From: Channallabes apus
Taxonomy: Eukaryota; Chordata; Actinopteri; Siluriformes; Clariidae
Direction: 5' to 3'
Assembly (NCBI GenBank): GCA_030522415.1
Contig: CM060107.1
Coordinates: forward strand, 5,568,847-5,632,846
DNA length: 64,000 nucleotides
Part shown: positions 44,337 to 55,609 of the stretch, piece after piece
Numbering within the stretch: the stretch's first letter is position 1
How the letters are laid out: every line of letters starts with the position of its first letter
Notes under the pieces: model-generated
What the model saw: only the letters and a program-made list of their open reading frames with translations
Database searches by the model: none
What the model was told of the DNA's origin: nothing
Position numbers and translations under genes: made by a program

Positions 44337-44815
44337 GTGACCATAACAGTTAACCGAACCTCCATTGAAAGTGTAGAACGAATGTTGATAGAGCAATATA
44401 ACCATGATTTTCCCGAACGAAATTGCGATGACAAGGCAGAGATGTCACAAGAAGAAATTGCCATGATGGCAGACGTAGAAGCCATGTACTATCAAGTGAG
44501 AGTCCTCGAGAAGGACACAGATCTGCTGCACTTCCTATGGTGGCCAAACGGAGACGTGAACCGAGATCTAGCTGAGTATACTGTAAGATGGTAGTTCACT
44601 TGTTTGGTGCAAAATCATCTCCTAGCGTTGCTAACTTTGCCCTTAGAAAGACAGCAGAAGAAAACCGCAGCAATGTACCTGCTGTGGCAGTTAACACAGT
44701 GCTTAAAAACTTTTACGTCAACGACTGCTTGAAGTCTGTGCCAATCCAGGATCAAGCAGTCGCCCTGTACAATGATCTCACAAGCCTCTGTGCAAGTGGA
44801 GTTCAACCTCACTAA
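44337..44815 (+). pseudogene. BEL reverse transcriptase, deleted and mutated
   Basis: The pre-RT part (ERMLIEQYNHDFPERN) jumps at about 44460 to motif A (MADVEAMYYQVRV), so several hundred bases of RT are deleted. After a stop/shift at about 44593 motif B reads VHLFGAKSSPSVANFALRKT. Motif C reads FYVNDCLKS instead of the usual YVDD (AAC 44720-44722), so one catalytic Asp is lost. Confidence 0.88.
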
Positions 44816-45620
44816 GTGGGCAAGCAACAGCCGTGCCCTACTGACTTCCATACCCGAAAGCGAAATGATCAAAGACATGAGAGACTTATACTTGAGTAAA
44901 GATACACTGCCCCTTGAGAGAGCTCTGGGGGTGCTGTGGTGCATTGATTCAGACACGTTCAAGTTTAAGATTAGCTTAAAAGAACGACCGGTGACAAGAC
45001 GAGGAATCCTGTCAATCACTAGCTCAATATACGACCCCTTAGGCTTCCTCTCACCTGTCATACTGCCAGCTAAAATTTTAATGCAGCAGTTATGTAAACA
45101 AAAACTTGCATGGGACGACGACATTCCTGAGCAGTTTGCAAAGGCATGGAAAACCTGGCTGCAAGAGCTGCACCGACTGTCTGAGTTCAGCATAACAAGA
45201 TGCATAAAACCAGCTGACTTCGGAGTTACAGCTACAGCGCAACTTCACCACTTCTCGGATGCGATTGAAATGGGATACGGAGTTGTCTCATACCTCAGGT
45301 TAGTAAATGCTGACGGACTTACACATTGTGCATTCATGATGGGGAACTCCCGTGTAGCAACCCTGAAACAAACCACTATTCCACGAATGAAACTGACGGC
45401 GGCAGTGATCACTGTAAAAAATGACAAAATGTTGAAAGAACAGCTAGAATTGAAATTGCTGGACTCTATGTTTTGGACTGACAGTACAACTGTTTTGAGA
45501 TACATTGATAGCGAAACACTTCGTTTTAAAACCTTTGTGGCCAACAGAATCACCATCATAAGAGAGTCAACCAAGTCACAGCAATGGAGGTACGTTAATA
45601 CCTCAAAAAAACCCAGCTGA
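44772..45620 (+). pseudogene. BEL RT connection and RNase H-like region (Pao/peptidase A17 type)
   Basis: An open frame with FNLTKWASNSRALLTSIPES, RRGILSITSSIYDPLGFLSP, the RNase H-like start HHFSDAIEMGYGVVSYLR and FWTDSTTVLRYI, ending in a shift at NTSKKPS near 45612. This order is diagnostic of BEL/Pao. Confidence 0.88.
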
Positions 45621-45652
45621 TTCTGCCTCCAGGGGTATCCTGTGAAAAGTTC

Positions 45653-46531
45653 ATGAAAAATGTTAACTGGATCCATGGTCTCTCCTTTCTCAAACAAGCA
45701 GAGTGCAAATGGCCTGAAAATATTCATGACACATCAATAAAAGAAAATGACGATGAAGTCAAGCTCTCAGCTTTAGTGAATATTGTGAGCATTACAAAAT
45801 GCGCAGACGCAGTGAGTAAATTGATTAATCATCACTCTGATAGGCACAAGTTAAAAAGATCCATTGCCTGGATCCTTCACATCAGAGACATGCTCAAACA
45901 AAAAACAGAAAGGGTTAGAGCACAAGTAGATAACCCAAAGACAGAAAATCACAAATCGCTAACAGTTCAAGACCTAACAAGAGCAGAAATGAAATCATTA
46001 AATTTAATCAAAGACAAAATTTTAAGGAAGAAATTCTCACGGTGCAAAAGGGTAAAGCAGCAGCAGAATTCAAACAGGGAATTCCCACACAGCAAAAACG
46101 AAAGGCATCTGTGAAAAGAACCAGCTGCTCGCCCAAACTGGAACCTCTGACACCAAACCACCTGCTGCTGATGAAAAAACAGCCAAACATGCCCCCTGGA
46201 TTTTTAAAAAAGGAAGACATCTATGCGCGTCGCAGGTGGAAGCAGATCGAGCATCTATCAGACCTGCTCTGGAAGCGATGGGTGCGTGAATACTTGCCCT
46301 TGCTCCAGGAATGGCAAAAATGTTTAAAAAAAAAAAAAACTCTCGATTGGAGATATAGTTTTAATAACTGATGAGTCTTCTCCAAGAAATTCATGGGTTA
46401 TCAGACGAATCACGAAAGTGTTCCCCGACAAAGGGGGACTTGTGAGACGTGTGCTAGTTAAAACTAAGACCAACACTCTGGAAAGACCCATCGACAAGCT
46501 GTGCCTCATATGTGAAATGGACTGTTAAATG
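45653..46531 (+). pseudogene. BEL integrase, core deleted
   Basis: 45653-46114 covers the pre-integrase and zinc-region start. At about 46130-46220 the sequence jumps to the C-terminal part: [20 protein letters not shown] near 46225, then, after an A-run shift near 46330, PRNSWVIRRITKVFPDKGGL and ERPIDKLCLICE. The DDE catalytic core is absent. Confidence 0.88.
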
Positions 46532-46618
46532 TGTCATATGTTATGAAATTTGACACCAAATATAAATGTGGACTGTTAAATGTGTCATATGTTATGAAAT
46601 TTGACATGCAAATATAAA
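46516..46618 (+). repeat. Tandem duplication of about 50 bp after BEL pol
   Basis: GGACTGTTAAATGTGTCATA followed by TGTTATGAAATTTGACA occurs twice in direct order. Confidence 0.9.
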
Positions 46619-46727
46619 CACCTGAGAAATATTACACACTTAGATTTAAATGTTGTAAAAGGTTAAGAATGTTTAATGCCGTAAATTGTAATTGTCAGTC
46701 TTCCTGCCTGTCAATTATGGGCTGGAA

Positions 46728-48272
46728 TGTAAGAGCCATATCACATTTGTTATGTAAGATGGATCTGCAGAATTTGTTGTGTTTATTTGTTGTTAATTCA
46801 TTCTATCTTGTTCTATTCATTAGTAAAGCATTAAGCTTGTTACATAAGCTTTAAATTTCTTAGTTAAGCATCCATTTTGACAATCGTAAGTTGGTCTGTG
46901 ATGTCATTCCACTATGACATGTATTTGTATGACTGTCGCATGATAGAAAGCTCAGTTTTGATGCAGAAGGCTACGGAAACACAAGCTTTTGACCGTTACC
47001 TCCCGTAAGTAGGTGTATACAACAAGAGTGTTGCTATATACTTAAGCTAAGACTATAATTTATAAGATACAGCAAATAGGTTGTTGTAAAATTCAGTGAT
47101 TTGCAAGATACAGCAACAGGTGTCTGTAACCACAGTGCATTTACTCAAGACTGTCACGTTCTGCTATGGTGTTGGACTGTGGGCTTGGTGTTGAGGCATA
47201 AATGCAGAGGGGATGCAGTGAAACAAAAAGAGTCTTTAATAAATAATCCAAACAAGCATGAACAAAACATGAACTAAGGAAGTTGGCTAAAAACATGGAG
47301 CATAATGTAACAGAACTCAAACACTTAGACATAAGTTTGATATGACATACATTGATACACAATACAGACATGGGATACAAACTGGACAAGACAAGACACA
47401 CGAAACAGCCTAACGGACTAAACATTAGGGACTGTGCATGCAAGGGATAAACAAACACAAGACAGGCTTGGCTAGGTCTACTGGCTGAGCTGCACATTAG
47501 CAGCTAAGCTAGCTCATAGCTAATCAGACTAATGGCTACACAGGCCAGTAGCCTGAGACCCAAGGGAATGAACAGACAAGGTACACGGCAGACTAGGTAT
47601 GAAACAGACTAAGAACTCTAAAGGTTAGTGGCTAAAGATGTTAGTACCTAAACAGACTAAGAGCTAAGCAGACAAGGAGACTAGACAGACTAGGAACTAA
47701 ACATGTTAGTATCACCCTCATTAGTATTTAAACAGACTACTAGCTAAACATGCAATGGGGGTTACTTACACAAAAGGGTAAACACAAAAGGCTAATTCTC
47801 CTAGAGGCTAATCCTGCTAGGAGACACAGAGACAAAGAGACATAAACTAAATCAAAGCAAATACAAACTTAAAGAGCTCCAGAAACTAAATGCCAACTAT
47901 AATGAAATCAAACTAAAACAAGGAAACAAAACCCACATAACAGAAATTATATCACTTTAATGCTCGACCCAGTTTCCCAGAACAAACAGGTATTTATAAA
48001 CAGTGCTAATGAGCCTACTCAGTTCAGGTGAGCATCCACATCACCTGACTGAGGAGGCTTCTGGGAAACTGGGTCTAGAAACAAAAACTACAAACTAAAA
48101 ACACTGCCCTCTAGTGGGCAACCCTCACAAAGACGACTGTATGAAGTGTTGATTCTTTGATGCTGACAAAATAAACTACAAGAGACAAAGAGATCAGACT
48201 TCTGTTGTGTGAGTGAAACTTTAAACCAAAGCTACGCGTCAAAACTAGTGAAATAATATGACCGCATCTACA
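46728..48272 (+). repeat. BEL 3' LTR, split by a solo LTR
   Basis: Starts TGTAAGAGCC as the 5' remnant does, ends CATCTACA. With the insertion (47152-48129) and one copy of its duplication removed it is about 562 bases. AATAAA occurs at about 48170. Confidence 0.8.
47152..48129 (-). mobile_element. Solo LTR inside BEL 3' LTR
   Basis: 978 bases with TG...CA ends on either strand and a perfect 5-bp duplication AAGAC (47147-47151 and 48130-48134). Minus orientation is favoured: that strand starts TGTGAGGGTTGCCC and carries an ATTTATTAAAG poly(A)-like region near its end. No coding sequence. Family unknown; it arose by recombination between two LTRs. Confidence 0.82.
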
Positions 48273-48277
48273 TATAT

Positions 48278-48993
48278 AATATTTCATGTTGTAAAATAAT
48301 AAAAGTTACTTAAGGTCCCACTTACCACTTAACTGAATGATGTGACAGGGCCAGCGCTCAGGTTCGGCTGTGGGAGTCTTCCTACACCACTTCATTTGTA
48401 TAAAATATTAGTCTGAATCTCTAAAGCACGTCTTTTCTGGTTAATTCTGATATGTCGCGATTGTGTACCGTTTTATTAATAATAAAGACTATAAGTGAGT
48501 TATGGTTCTCAATCCTGAGTATCTGAATGGCGACATCCACAAACCGTTACTTTGTCCTGGCATTTATGCGCTGTCGTTTTTGGCCATAGTTCAAACTCTG
48601 ACTTAAGATTAGATGCAGTCTTATTGGTTGGTGAAGACAGATCGTACAGTTGTGCATATTTAAGCACTTCTCTGTTTTACAAAAGAGAATAGAAGAGGAA
48701 GATGTTATTGTTTTCCTTGCACACACGCTATTTGCTTCTACCTGCTTCCAGCTGGTTTCTGTTTGCTTTGCCAAAATAAGACGAACCTGGCATTACTTAA
48801 TAAAGCAAAGATCCAGAATCACAAATTACAATTAAGCTTCTTATCACATCACTTTAATGAAATTAGGGATTTAATAGGATTCCATATCTCTTGAAACAAA
48901 CAATAAACATATAACCTATTCAAATACAATACAATAATTATACTTACAACTGACTGAAGCAGGATTAAGGAATATTATAAAATCTGCTACTGT
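48278..48993. other. Spacer between BEL and retrovirus, nothing recognised
   Basis: No supported frame. One short block (48460-48560) is G/C richer but unassigned. Confidence 0.4.
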
Positions 48994-49331
48994 TGTGGAA
49001 AAATACTCAGAGTCGGGCTTTGCTTACAGAAGATTACGACCTTTATTATCAAACAACAAGGCCGGAGCTGTGTCCGTGGAGCAACTGAACTCTGTTGATG
49101 TGTGTTCTAGTACATATGCAGTGCCTGCCCCTCCTCTCTGCAACATCTGGGTTTCATTAAAGGGCCGTCTTTAGCCCCCCCAATGTAAAGCTTGGGTTTC
49201 CTATATGCAATGCACACAAAGAAGCCTATGTCCCAGCGTACACACACATCCACGATTATATACTGATAAGGTATCTTCTAACCCCCCAAAAGTAAGTAAA
49301 ATCAAATGAAATCAAATAAAAATTTCTCCCA
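48994..49331 (-). repeat. Retrovirus 3' LTR
   Basis: Minus strand, TGGGAGAAATTT to TTTTTCCACA. It contains an AATAAA signal (GATAATAAAGG on the minus strand, near 49043-49053). A purine-rich tract (AGAGGGGGG) lies just upstream. Confidence 0.88.
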
Positions 49332-50391
49332 TATATACCCCCCTCTGGGACTTATAAGTCCCACACTAATTGGTTAATCTAGAGTGCGACTCCATGAGTC
49401 AGTCTTCTTTATACTAACTGGTGATTAAATTAAATCACTGGACTTTTATCAATGACCGACCCATGGATTCGCCCTCTAGTGGAGATTCGGCCAAACCTCT
49501 CCTTCCACCCTTGACTAGGAATAGGAGTAAAAGACTCGACCTCCATGACATCGTACTTCCCATTACTCAATAACATGACATGAACATGTACTTAATACAG
49601 TGATTTTTTAGGATTACATCAATTGGATAAATCATATAACCTACAATGGAACATAAATTTACACAATAACACAATACAATTTGTAAGAATGGATATACAT
49701 TTAAACAGCCTTATTGTAATATAATAGTCTTCAACTCAGGTGCTTTGCACACCGCAGGGAGTCAGTTGGAGCCCACAAGAGAGGTTGCCAGCACGTCATT
49801 GTGGGCTCATGCCGTGGAAGATACTGTACGCTTCAATATATGAACCAGTAAAGTCTCTTGTTAGAGACATATATGGCTGAGTTCGGGATATCCTCAATGA
49901 CTGTGTCCAAAAAATTCATCCTTCTCTGTTGTTGCTAGGAAATGCTGTTAATTTTAGAAAACCTTTGATTAATAAATTCATAAATCACATTCATAAATTT
50001 ACTTGACACAGTAAAGTCACCCATTAGCTGCTTCAATTAAATTTCTGCACCTGGAATAAAAGAGAACTGTGTTTAGTGGCATTACATATTGTCATAATCT
50101 GGTTAAGGCTTGCTTCCTTCTCGTGCATTTTTACTGTGGAGGAAATTAAAATTAGTTGTCGCTGCTGCTGTTTTATCTGTAAAAGCAATATAGTGTTAGT
50201 TAAACAGAAATGCATTTATACAATCTTAAGGACACAGTTAGTTGTCACACATAATCTGTACAGTTGTTTGTCCTGTTAATTGTGTCAGGGGAAACCTGGT
50301 CAAAGTCAGTCAGTCAGTCAGTCTTGTTTGTATCCGAAGTGGATGCGGCTCTCAAGCAGATTCTCATTCTTAATGTGGAGCAGCGGAGTGT
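49332..50391 (-). other. Expected envelope region, no envelope recognised
   Basis: This is where a retroviral env would lie. I see no long frame and no fusion-protein motif in it. Either env was deleted, has decayed past recognition, or was never present. Confidence 0.5.
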
Positions 50392-51800
50392 TCAACGCTG
50401 AGCAATTTGGTATCCAACTTGTGCCAATAGTTGGTTATTTTCCAATAATGATTTAATTTCTTTGTATTTTTCTGATGTTAGGTTCTTCTTTCTTTCTCCC
50501 TTCGTTTTCGGTACCCATAGCTCTTTATGACTCTCGTGTAATGGTTCAAGTGATACCACACGGTTTTGTCTTTCACTTGAATCACTGTTGGAGTGGCTGC
50601 CACACTTTGCGGGGTCCCTCCCTCCTGGGCTTGTCCCACTTCCTCCTGAACACTCGCAGATAGACCTGGTCTCCTGGAGTGATGGGACACGGAGCGTCTC
50701 TTCCTCCTTGTTCTTTTCCTGCACATAGATTACTTCATGTACGGCAGTTAGTTTCTTCATATAAGATTTTCAAAATTGTTTAAGCGGTGGCCTTTATATG
50801 GCTTCTACAGAATGGCACAGGCATGGGTCGACCCGTAAGCATTCCATGCGGGGTTAGATGTGTATTTGTGTTAGGTTGCATGCTTGTTAGCTCATTGGTA
50901 CAGCATCAGTTAAAACCTAGTGTAGCATTGTACTACTACAATTATTATTAACCTTGGCTTTGAGATTACCATTTACACTCTCTACCTTCCCCTGGGACTG
51001 TGGACATCCCCAAATCTTAGCTTTTTCCCAACCGTTGCAGCACCTGTCTTACATTTTCTGAATGAATATTGATCCATTGTCGGAACTCATCTCTGATGGA
51101 ATTTCAAATCTAGATATCACTTCCCTTACGATTTGATAACTGTTCCTTACTCTTCATCTGCAGATGTTATTGCTTTTACTCATCTACTAAATATGTCAGT
51201 TATCACAAGCATATATCTTTCGCCCAGAACACTACTTTATCCTACCCACATAGTTCACCACTAAGTGATTAAATGGTCATTCTGGTACCGGTGTATAGCC
51301 TATAGGTGTCGCTGTTTCCTTCCTGACATTATGCTTAGCACTTATCTCCCATGAAGCTAGGAACTCTTCAACCATAGCATGCAGATATGAAGTCCAATAC
51401 CCATGTTGCCTGATTTTTCTCACAACCTTTCTTCTTGCACAATGGCCCAGTCCATGAGCATTTAAACCAAAATTATTCACCAGTGCTGTGGGTGCTATAA
51501 TCAGACCTTCATGTGAACACCAAATACCCTGTGCGTCCTTATGCGCTCCCCTCTGGAGCCACATCGAGTGCTCGTATGGACCTGCTTGATGTTGAGTACA
51601 AATGATATCCTCTTACTGAGGCTGTGGTTCTATAAGGACTATGGGCGCTTGCACAGCTAGTTGCCATTTTGATGCACACTTCATTTCTAAATCTGCCATG
51701 TTGTTACCTTTAGCAACACAGTCATTTCCCCTTTTTTTTTTTTTTTTTTTTTTCTTATTTATTTATTTTTTCCGGGTCTGACATTTAATGAAAGTCAATC
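50392..51800 (-). pseudogene. Retroviral integrase remnant
   Basis: Minus strand, from high to low coordinates. The zinc domain lies near 51560-51290 (APTALVNNFGLNAHGLGHCA, with the later Cys pair degraded). A core with the DDE second Asp region (MSSDNGSIF) and Glu region (QGKVESVNG) follows between about 51100 and 50960. The C-terminal fold is near 50690-50540 (PGDQVYLRVFRRKW in one frame, VKDKTVWYHLNHYTR in the next). Many stops and shifts; inactive. This enzyme would insert viral DNA into the genome. Confidence 0.8.
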
Positions 51801-52140
51801 ATCTTGGTAGCATCAGAGCAGACATTAGTTTACTCATCCGTTCAGCATTTTGAATGGGAGTTCCTTCATGCTTTTTAAACCTTTGCTTCCATACGGTTCC
51901 AAACAGATGACATACACCATGGAATAGGCTGAATCTGTAAAAATATTTGCCACTAGACCTTTGGCTAATTGACAAGCAGCGGTGAGCGATTTCAACTCAG
52001 CTAACTGAGCTGAACACGGTTGTGTACAATGCTGAGATAGGATAGGTTTAAAATCTTCTCCATCCTTCATCACTACTGAATACCCTGTGTGACTTTCTAC
52101 CTGGCCTCTAAATTAGCTCCATCAACAAAATAAGTCACTT
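51801..52140 (-). pseudogene. Retroviral RNase H remnant
   Basis: SAQLAELKSLTAACQLAKGL followed by NIFTDSAYSMVYV shows the RNase H Glu and Asp regions, in a 79-codon open piece (52073-51834). The flanks are shifted. Confidence 0.82.
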
Positions 52141-53600
52141 CCGCTTCAGCTATAGGCTTAGATTCAAGATCAGGTCATAACCTAGTAAATGCCAATGAGT
52201 TCGCCACAAAACTATGAGTCACTCCTTTATAGGTTTAAGTGAGTAATTTAGCTGGATTAACTGTGTCACATCGCTTTATATTAATGTCGGGATATGTGAG
52301 CAGTGAAGAGTATGCTAGGAGGTGAGCTTGGGTTAGAACACCCTCCCCTTGTTTTATCAATTTATACAATCTATCGGTAACCTGTTGTCAATGAAGATGC
52401 TTTTCTATATGTATAATGTACAACTATAAACCCTGTTGGTAGCATGTTGGGTCACCTTGAATTATATTATCTAGCTTAGTGCTGTAGTAAGCTAGGGACT
52501 GGTTTTTCCTATCACTGCAAGTTTCCTGCATCAGTATAGCTGAGGTAGATCCATCAGCTTGGTTCACTACATACCGATAGAACGGATTGCTATAATCAGG
52601 TACTGTATTGTATTCCTAAAGTAGGTGCTCTGCATTTCTTTTTGATGGATTCAAATGCTAACAGTATATCTGTGTTCTATTTTAAGGTAGCACTTAGATC
52701 TTGCAGTTCTTCTTTTCTCATTATTATCTCCCTTAGTGGAGCTGTTTTTTCCTGCATATTCCTCACTCCAGTCAGCATGAAACCTGTTAACCCTAGAAAG
52801 CCATCACTGTTTATCAGGCTGTGACACTGGTGCCTTACTTATGCCTTCTAATTATGTATGTACTACGGCTGTCGTATCATGTGAAATTAGTCACCTTAAC
52901 AATTTAACTTCAGGCTTACAGTATTGTAGTTTAGTTTATGACACTTTATGACCTCCTTACTAGCTTACGGTGTACCTTAATGGAATCATTCTGGCATGTT
53001 TCTAATGATGATAGACATATTAAATCGTCACCCATATGCTGACCCAGGCTATCTTCTATCCTTTAACCTCCTAAATCAGCTTCCACCTCTGATTGAATAT
53101 ATACAGTGAATGTTTGAACCAGTGTGGCATTTTTGGTATCTATTTTGTCAACTGGCACTTGTAAATGCAAATAAATGCAGTAGTTTACTGTTTCTGCCAT
53201 TTGGACACTGAAGAAGGCTGAACAAATATCATTACAATAAAATATTTGGCTTAGGGAGGGACATTAGTCAGCAGTGTGTGTGGACTTGGAACTTCTGCTG
53301 GATACTTTCCTGTTTTACTAGTAACTGCATGCAAATTATGCACATGATGCCATTTATTTGTACCTGGCTTAATCACTGGGAAAAATAGGAGTATTGCAAC
53401 AACTGGTCTGTTTTAGCACAGATTACAAGGCCTTCAATAGTGTTCTATATACCCGCTTTTGCCTCAGGTCGTAAAGCATATTGTCTTACTCTGGGCAGTT
53501 CTACATCTGGTTTACGTTGTACTTGAAGTTGGCTGGCTGATTTAAGTAGGCCTACATCTGTATCATGTTTAGACTATAATTCAGATGGGACTTGACTATC
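52141..53600 (-). pseudogene. Retroviral reverse transcriptase remnant
   Basis: A thumb/connection piece near 52800-52640 reads FLGLTGFM and EKTAPLREI. The catalytic loop near 53035-52985 reads HMGDDLICLSSLETC, with a change just before the Asp pair. Upstream palm pieces are weak. Stops and shifts throughout. Confidence 0.7.
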
Positions 53601-53879
53601 CATTTGCCTATATAGCTAATTTCCCACAGTCGATTTCAGATGCTGATGCCATTTGTGTTTGTGACTTGTGGCTAACTACAACTTCTTTAAGAAGTACGAA
53701 TCAATTTATTACCACACAAGATTTTTACACAGGTTTTATCTGCAGAATGAAAATCAACATAAATCCTATGAGCTGCAATTCTATCCTGCAGTACATACAA
53801 TGTCACCTAAAGAACAGAATCAGTTACATTGAACCACCTTTTTACAAAATCACACTCCTCTAGACTGATAGCTGCTCCT

Positions 53880-54240
53880 TCCCGGCCTATGATGATGTGT
53901 TGTGAGGGGTCATACATCATTGTACAGTGAAAGTCTGACAGGGTAACTGTGCTTCAGGAATTTATGTTCAACATACACCCCTTCTGGAGAACACCATATT
54001 CGCAGTCCTAATTCACCTAATAATTCTTTTCCTAGTAAATTAACTTGAGACTAATATGACTTGAGACTAATACAGGTATAGTCACACTCTTATTGTTGGG
54101 TTGTAGTAACTACTTTTTTCTTCCCGAGAATCCTACGGTTCTGGCAAACTTTTCCAGATGTGAGAAGCATGACTTATCGGACCTGGGATGTTGTCTCCCC
54201 CCCCCCCCTCTCATCCCTCGGGGCCGGGCAATGGCTATGC
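53880..54240 (-). pseudogene. Retroviral protease remnant (C-terminal half)
   Basis: Short matches: TVGFSG near 54140 and a LLGKELLGELGLRIWC-like segment near 54035-53990, as at the end of retroviral proteases. The active-site end is not recognisable. Confidence 0.5.
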
Positions 54241-54845
54241 GAGGCAATTTAATCCATATCCCCTCATGCTTGGGGGAAAGTTAGACTGAGAGTTACTTTG
54301 TCCTCTCTTCCCTGGCCTTGGAGTGAAAACGTTGGTGACAGACGCAGGCATCTGGCTTAAGTTTGGAGAAAATGCTGCTGGTGATGTCATCACTGACTGA
54401 AGTTGGCTGGATTTTTGATGAAGGATTGCTTGTGGCCCTCTCTGTTTTTTCTGGTAATCAGAGTAGCTTGAGCTTTTTCTTGGTTCGCTCTGTAAGGTGT
54501 CCAAGCTGTAACTGCCTCCAGGTCACCCTTTAATGTCCTTGGGTCAACACTCTGCGTGCAAGGCCTGCCATACAACAGCCTCAAAGCCTCAAAGACAGTC
54601 CATCCATGTGGTATGTATGTACAGCCTCACTTGAGTCAGAAGCACATTTTTCCTCTCCACAAAGTCTTATGCTCGTTTAAGACCATGTCCCTGCACCCTC
54701 GTTGAATGCTGGGGAGGCGGCTGACAACACCCTCTAGACCTTGAGTTGCCCATGCCCCACCTTTAATTAAAATTGGGAATTGTGGAACTGCCCATATTAA
54801 ATAACAAATCCTCTTCACCCCCATCCTCTCTACTGTACAAAGATT
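54241..54845 (-). pseudogene. Probable retroviral gag 3' part
   Basis: Minus-strand open pieces rich in Gln, Ser and Pro (54504-54235) and a basic piece (54584-54390). They lie upstream of the protease remnant in the provirus order, so gag is the likely source. No zinc knuckle was seen. Confidence 0.4.
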
Positions 54846-55609
54846 CAATTCAATTCAATTCAATTTTATTTATATAGCGCTTTTAACAATGGTCATTGTC
54901 TCAAAGCAGCTTCACAAAAATTAAAGAAATTTAACAAAAAAAACAAAAAAAAACTATATATAGAATAATTATATATAAAATAATAAATAAATATATAAAA
55001 TTATAATAGAAAATAAATAAATAAAAACAAATAATAATAATTATAGAAAAGAAAATAATTGGAAGTGTGGATGTGTGAGAAAAATGTGCAGATAATAATG
55101 AGACGAATGAATGAAATTTCTCTGATGAGCAAGCCAAGGGTGACGGCGACGGTGGCAAGGAAAAACTCCCTGAGATGGCATTAGGAAGAAACCTTGAGAG
55201 GAACCAGACTCAACAGGGAACCCATCCTCATTTGGGCGATAACAGATAGAAATGATATAACATCTTGTGTGTTGTGCAGGTGAAAATTCAATATGACAGA
55301 AATTATTTAAATTGACATGAAGACCAGTTCAGCATAGGGACGAGTCAGTAGGTGCAGAGGGCAGATGAGGTCTGGATCACTGGAAGCACAGGAGCAGCAT
55401 GTGTAGCTCCAACCATCATAAAGCTGAATCCAGCTGGAGCTGGTCCTTCTCTGGATGCCTCAGGAACCTCGCAGGGTCGGCCTTTGTCTACTGAAGCTGG
55501 CAAAATCTCCCGATGCCTCGGGATGGGTAGAGAAATACAGAACAGATGGGGAGAATTAGCGTAGTTGCCATTCGGTATAGGTGTACTGGAGTATGAGTAC
55601 TGGGATGAG

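Larger units (their letters stand above)
36768..48272 (+). mobile_element. BEL/Pao LTR retrotransposon with nested insertions
   Basis: It begins TGTAAGAGCC at 36768 and ends CATCTACA at 48272, flanked by TATAT (36763-36767 and 48273-48277; low complexity, so modest support). Internal coding parts have the BEL order: gag, protease, RT, RNase H, integrase. It contains Gypsy-2, a LINE 3' end and, in the 3' LTR, a solo LTR. Coding is broken throughout. Confidence 0.8.

Noticed and set aside
50281..50330. Tandem CAGT units near 50310
   Set aside because: A very short simple repeat (about five units), not a CRISPR or satellite array. No regular spacers exist anywhere in the window.
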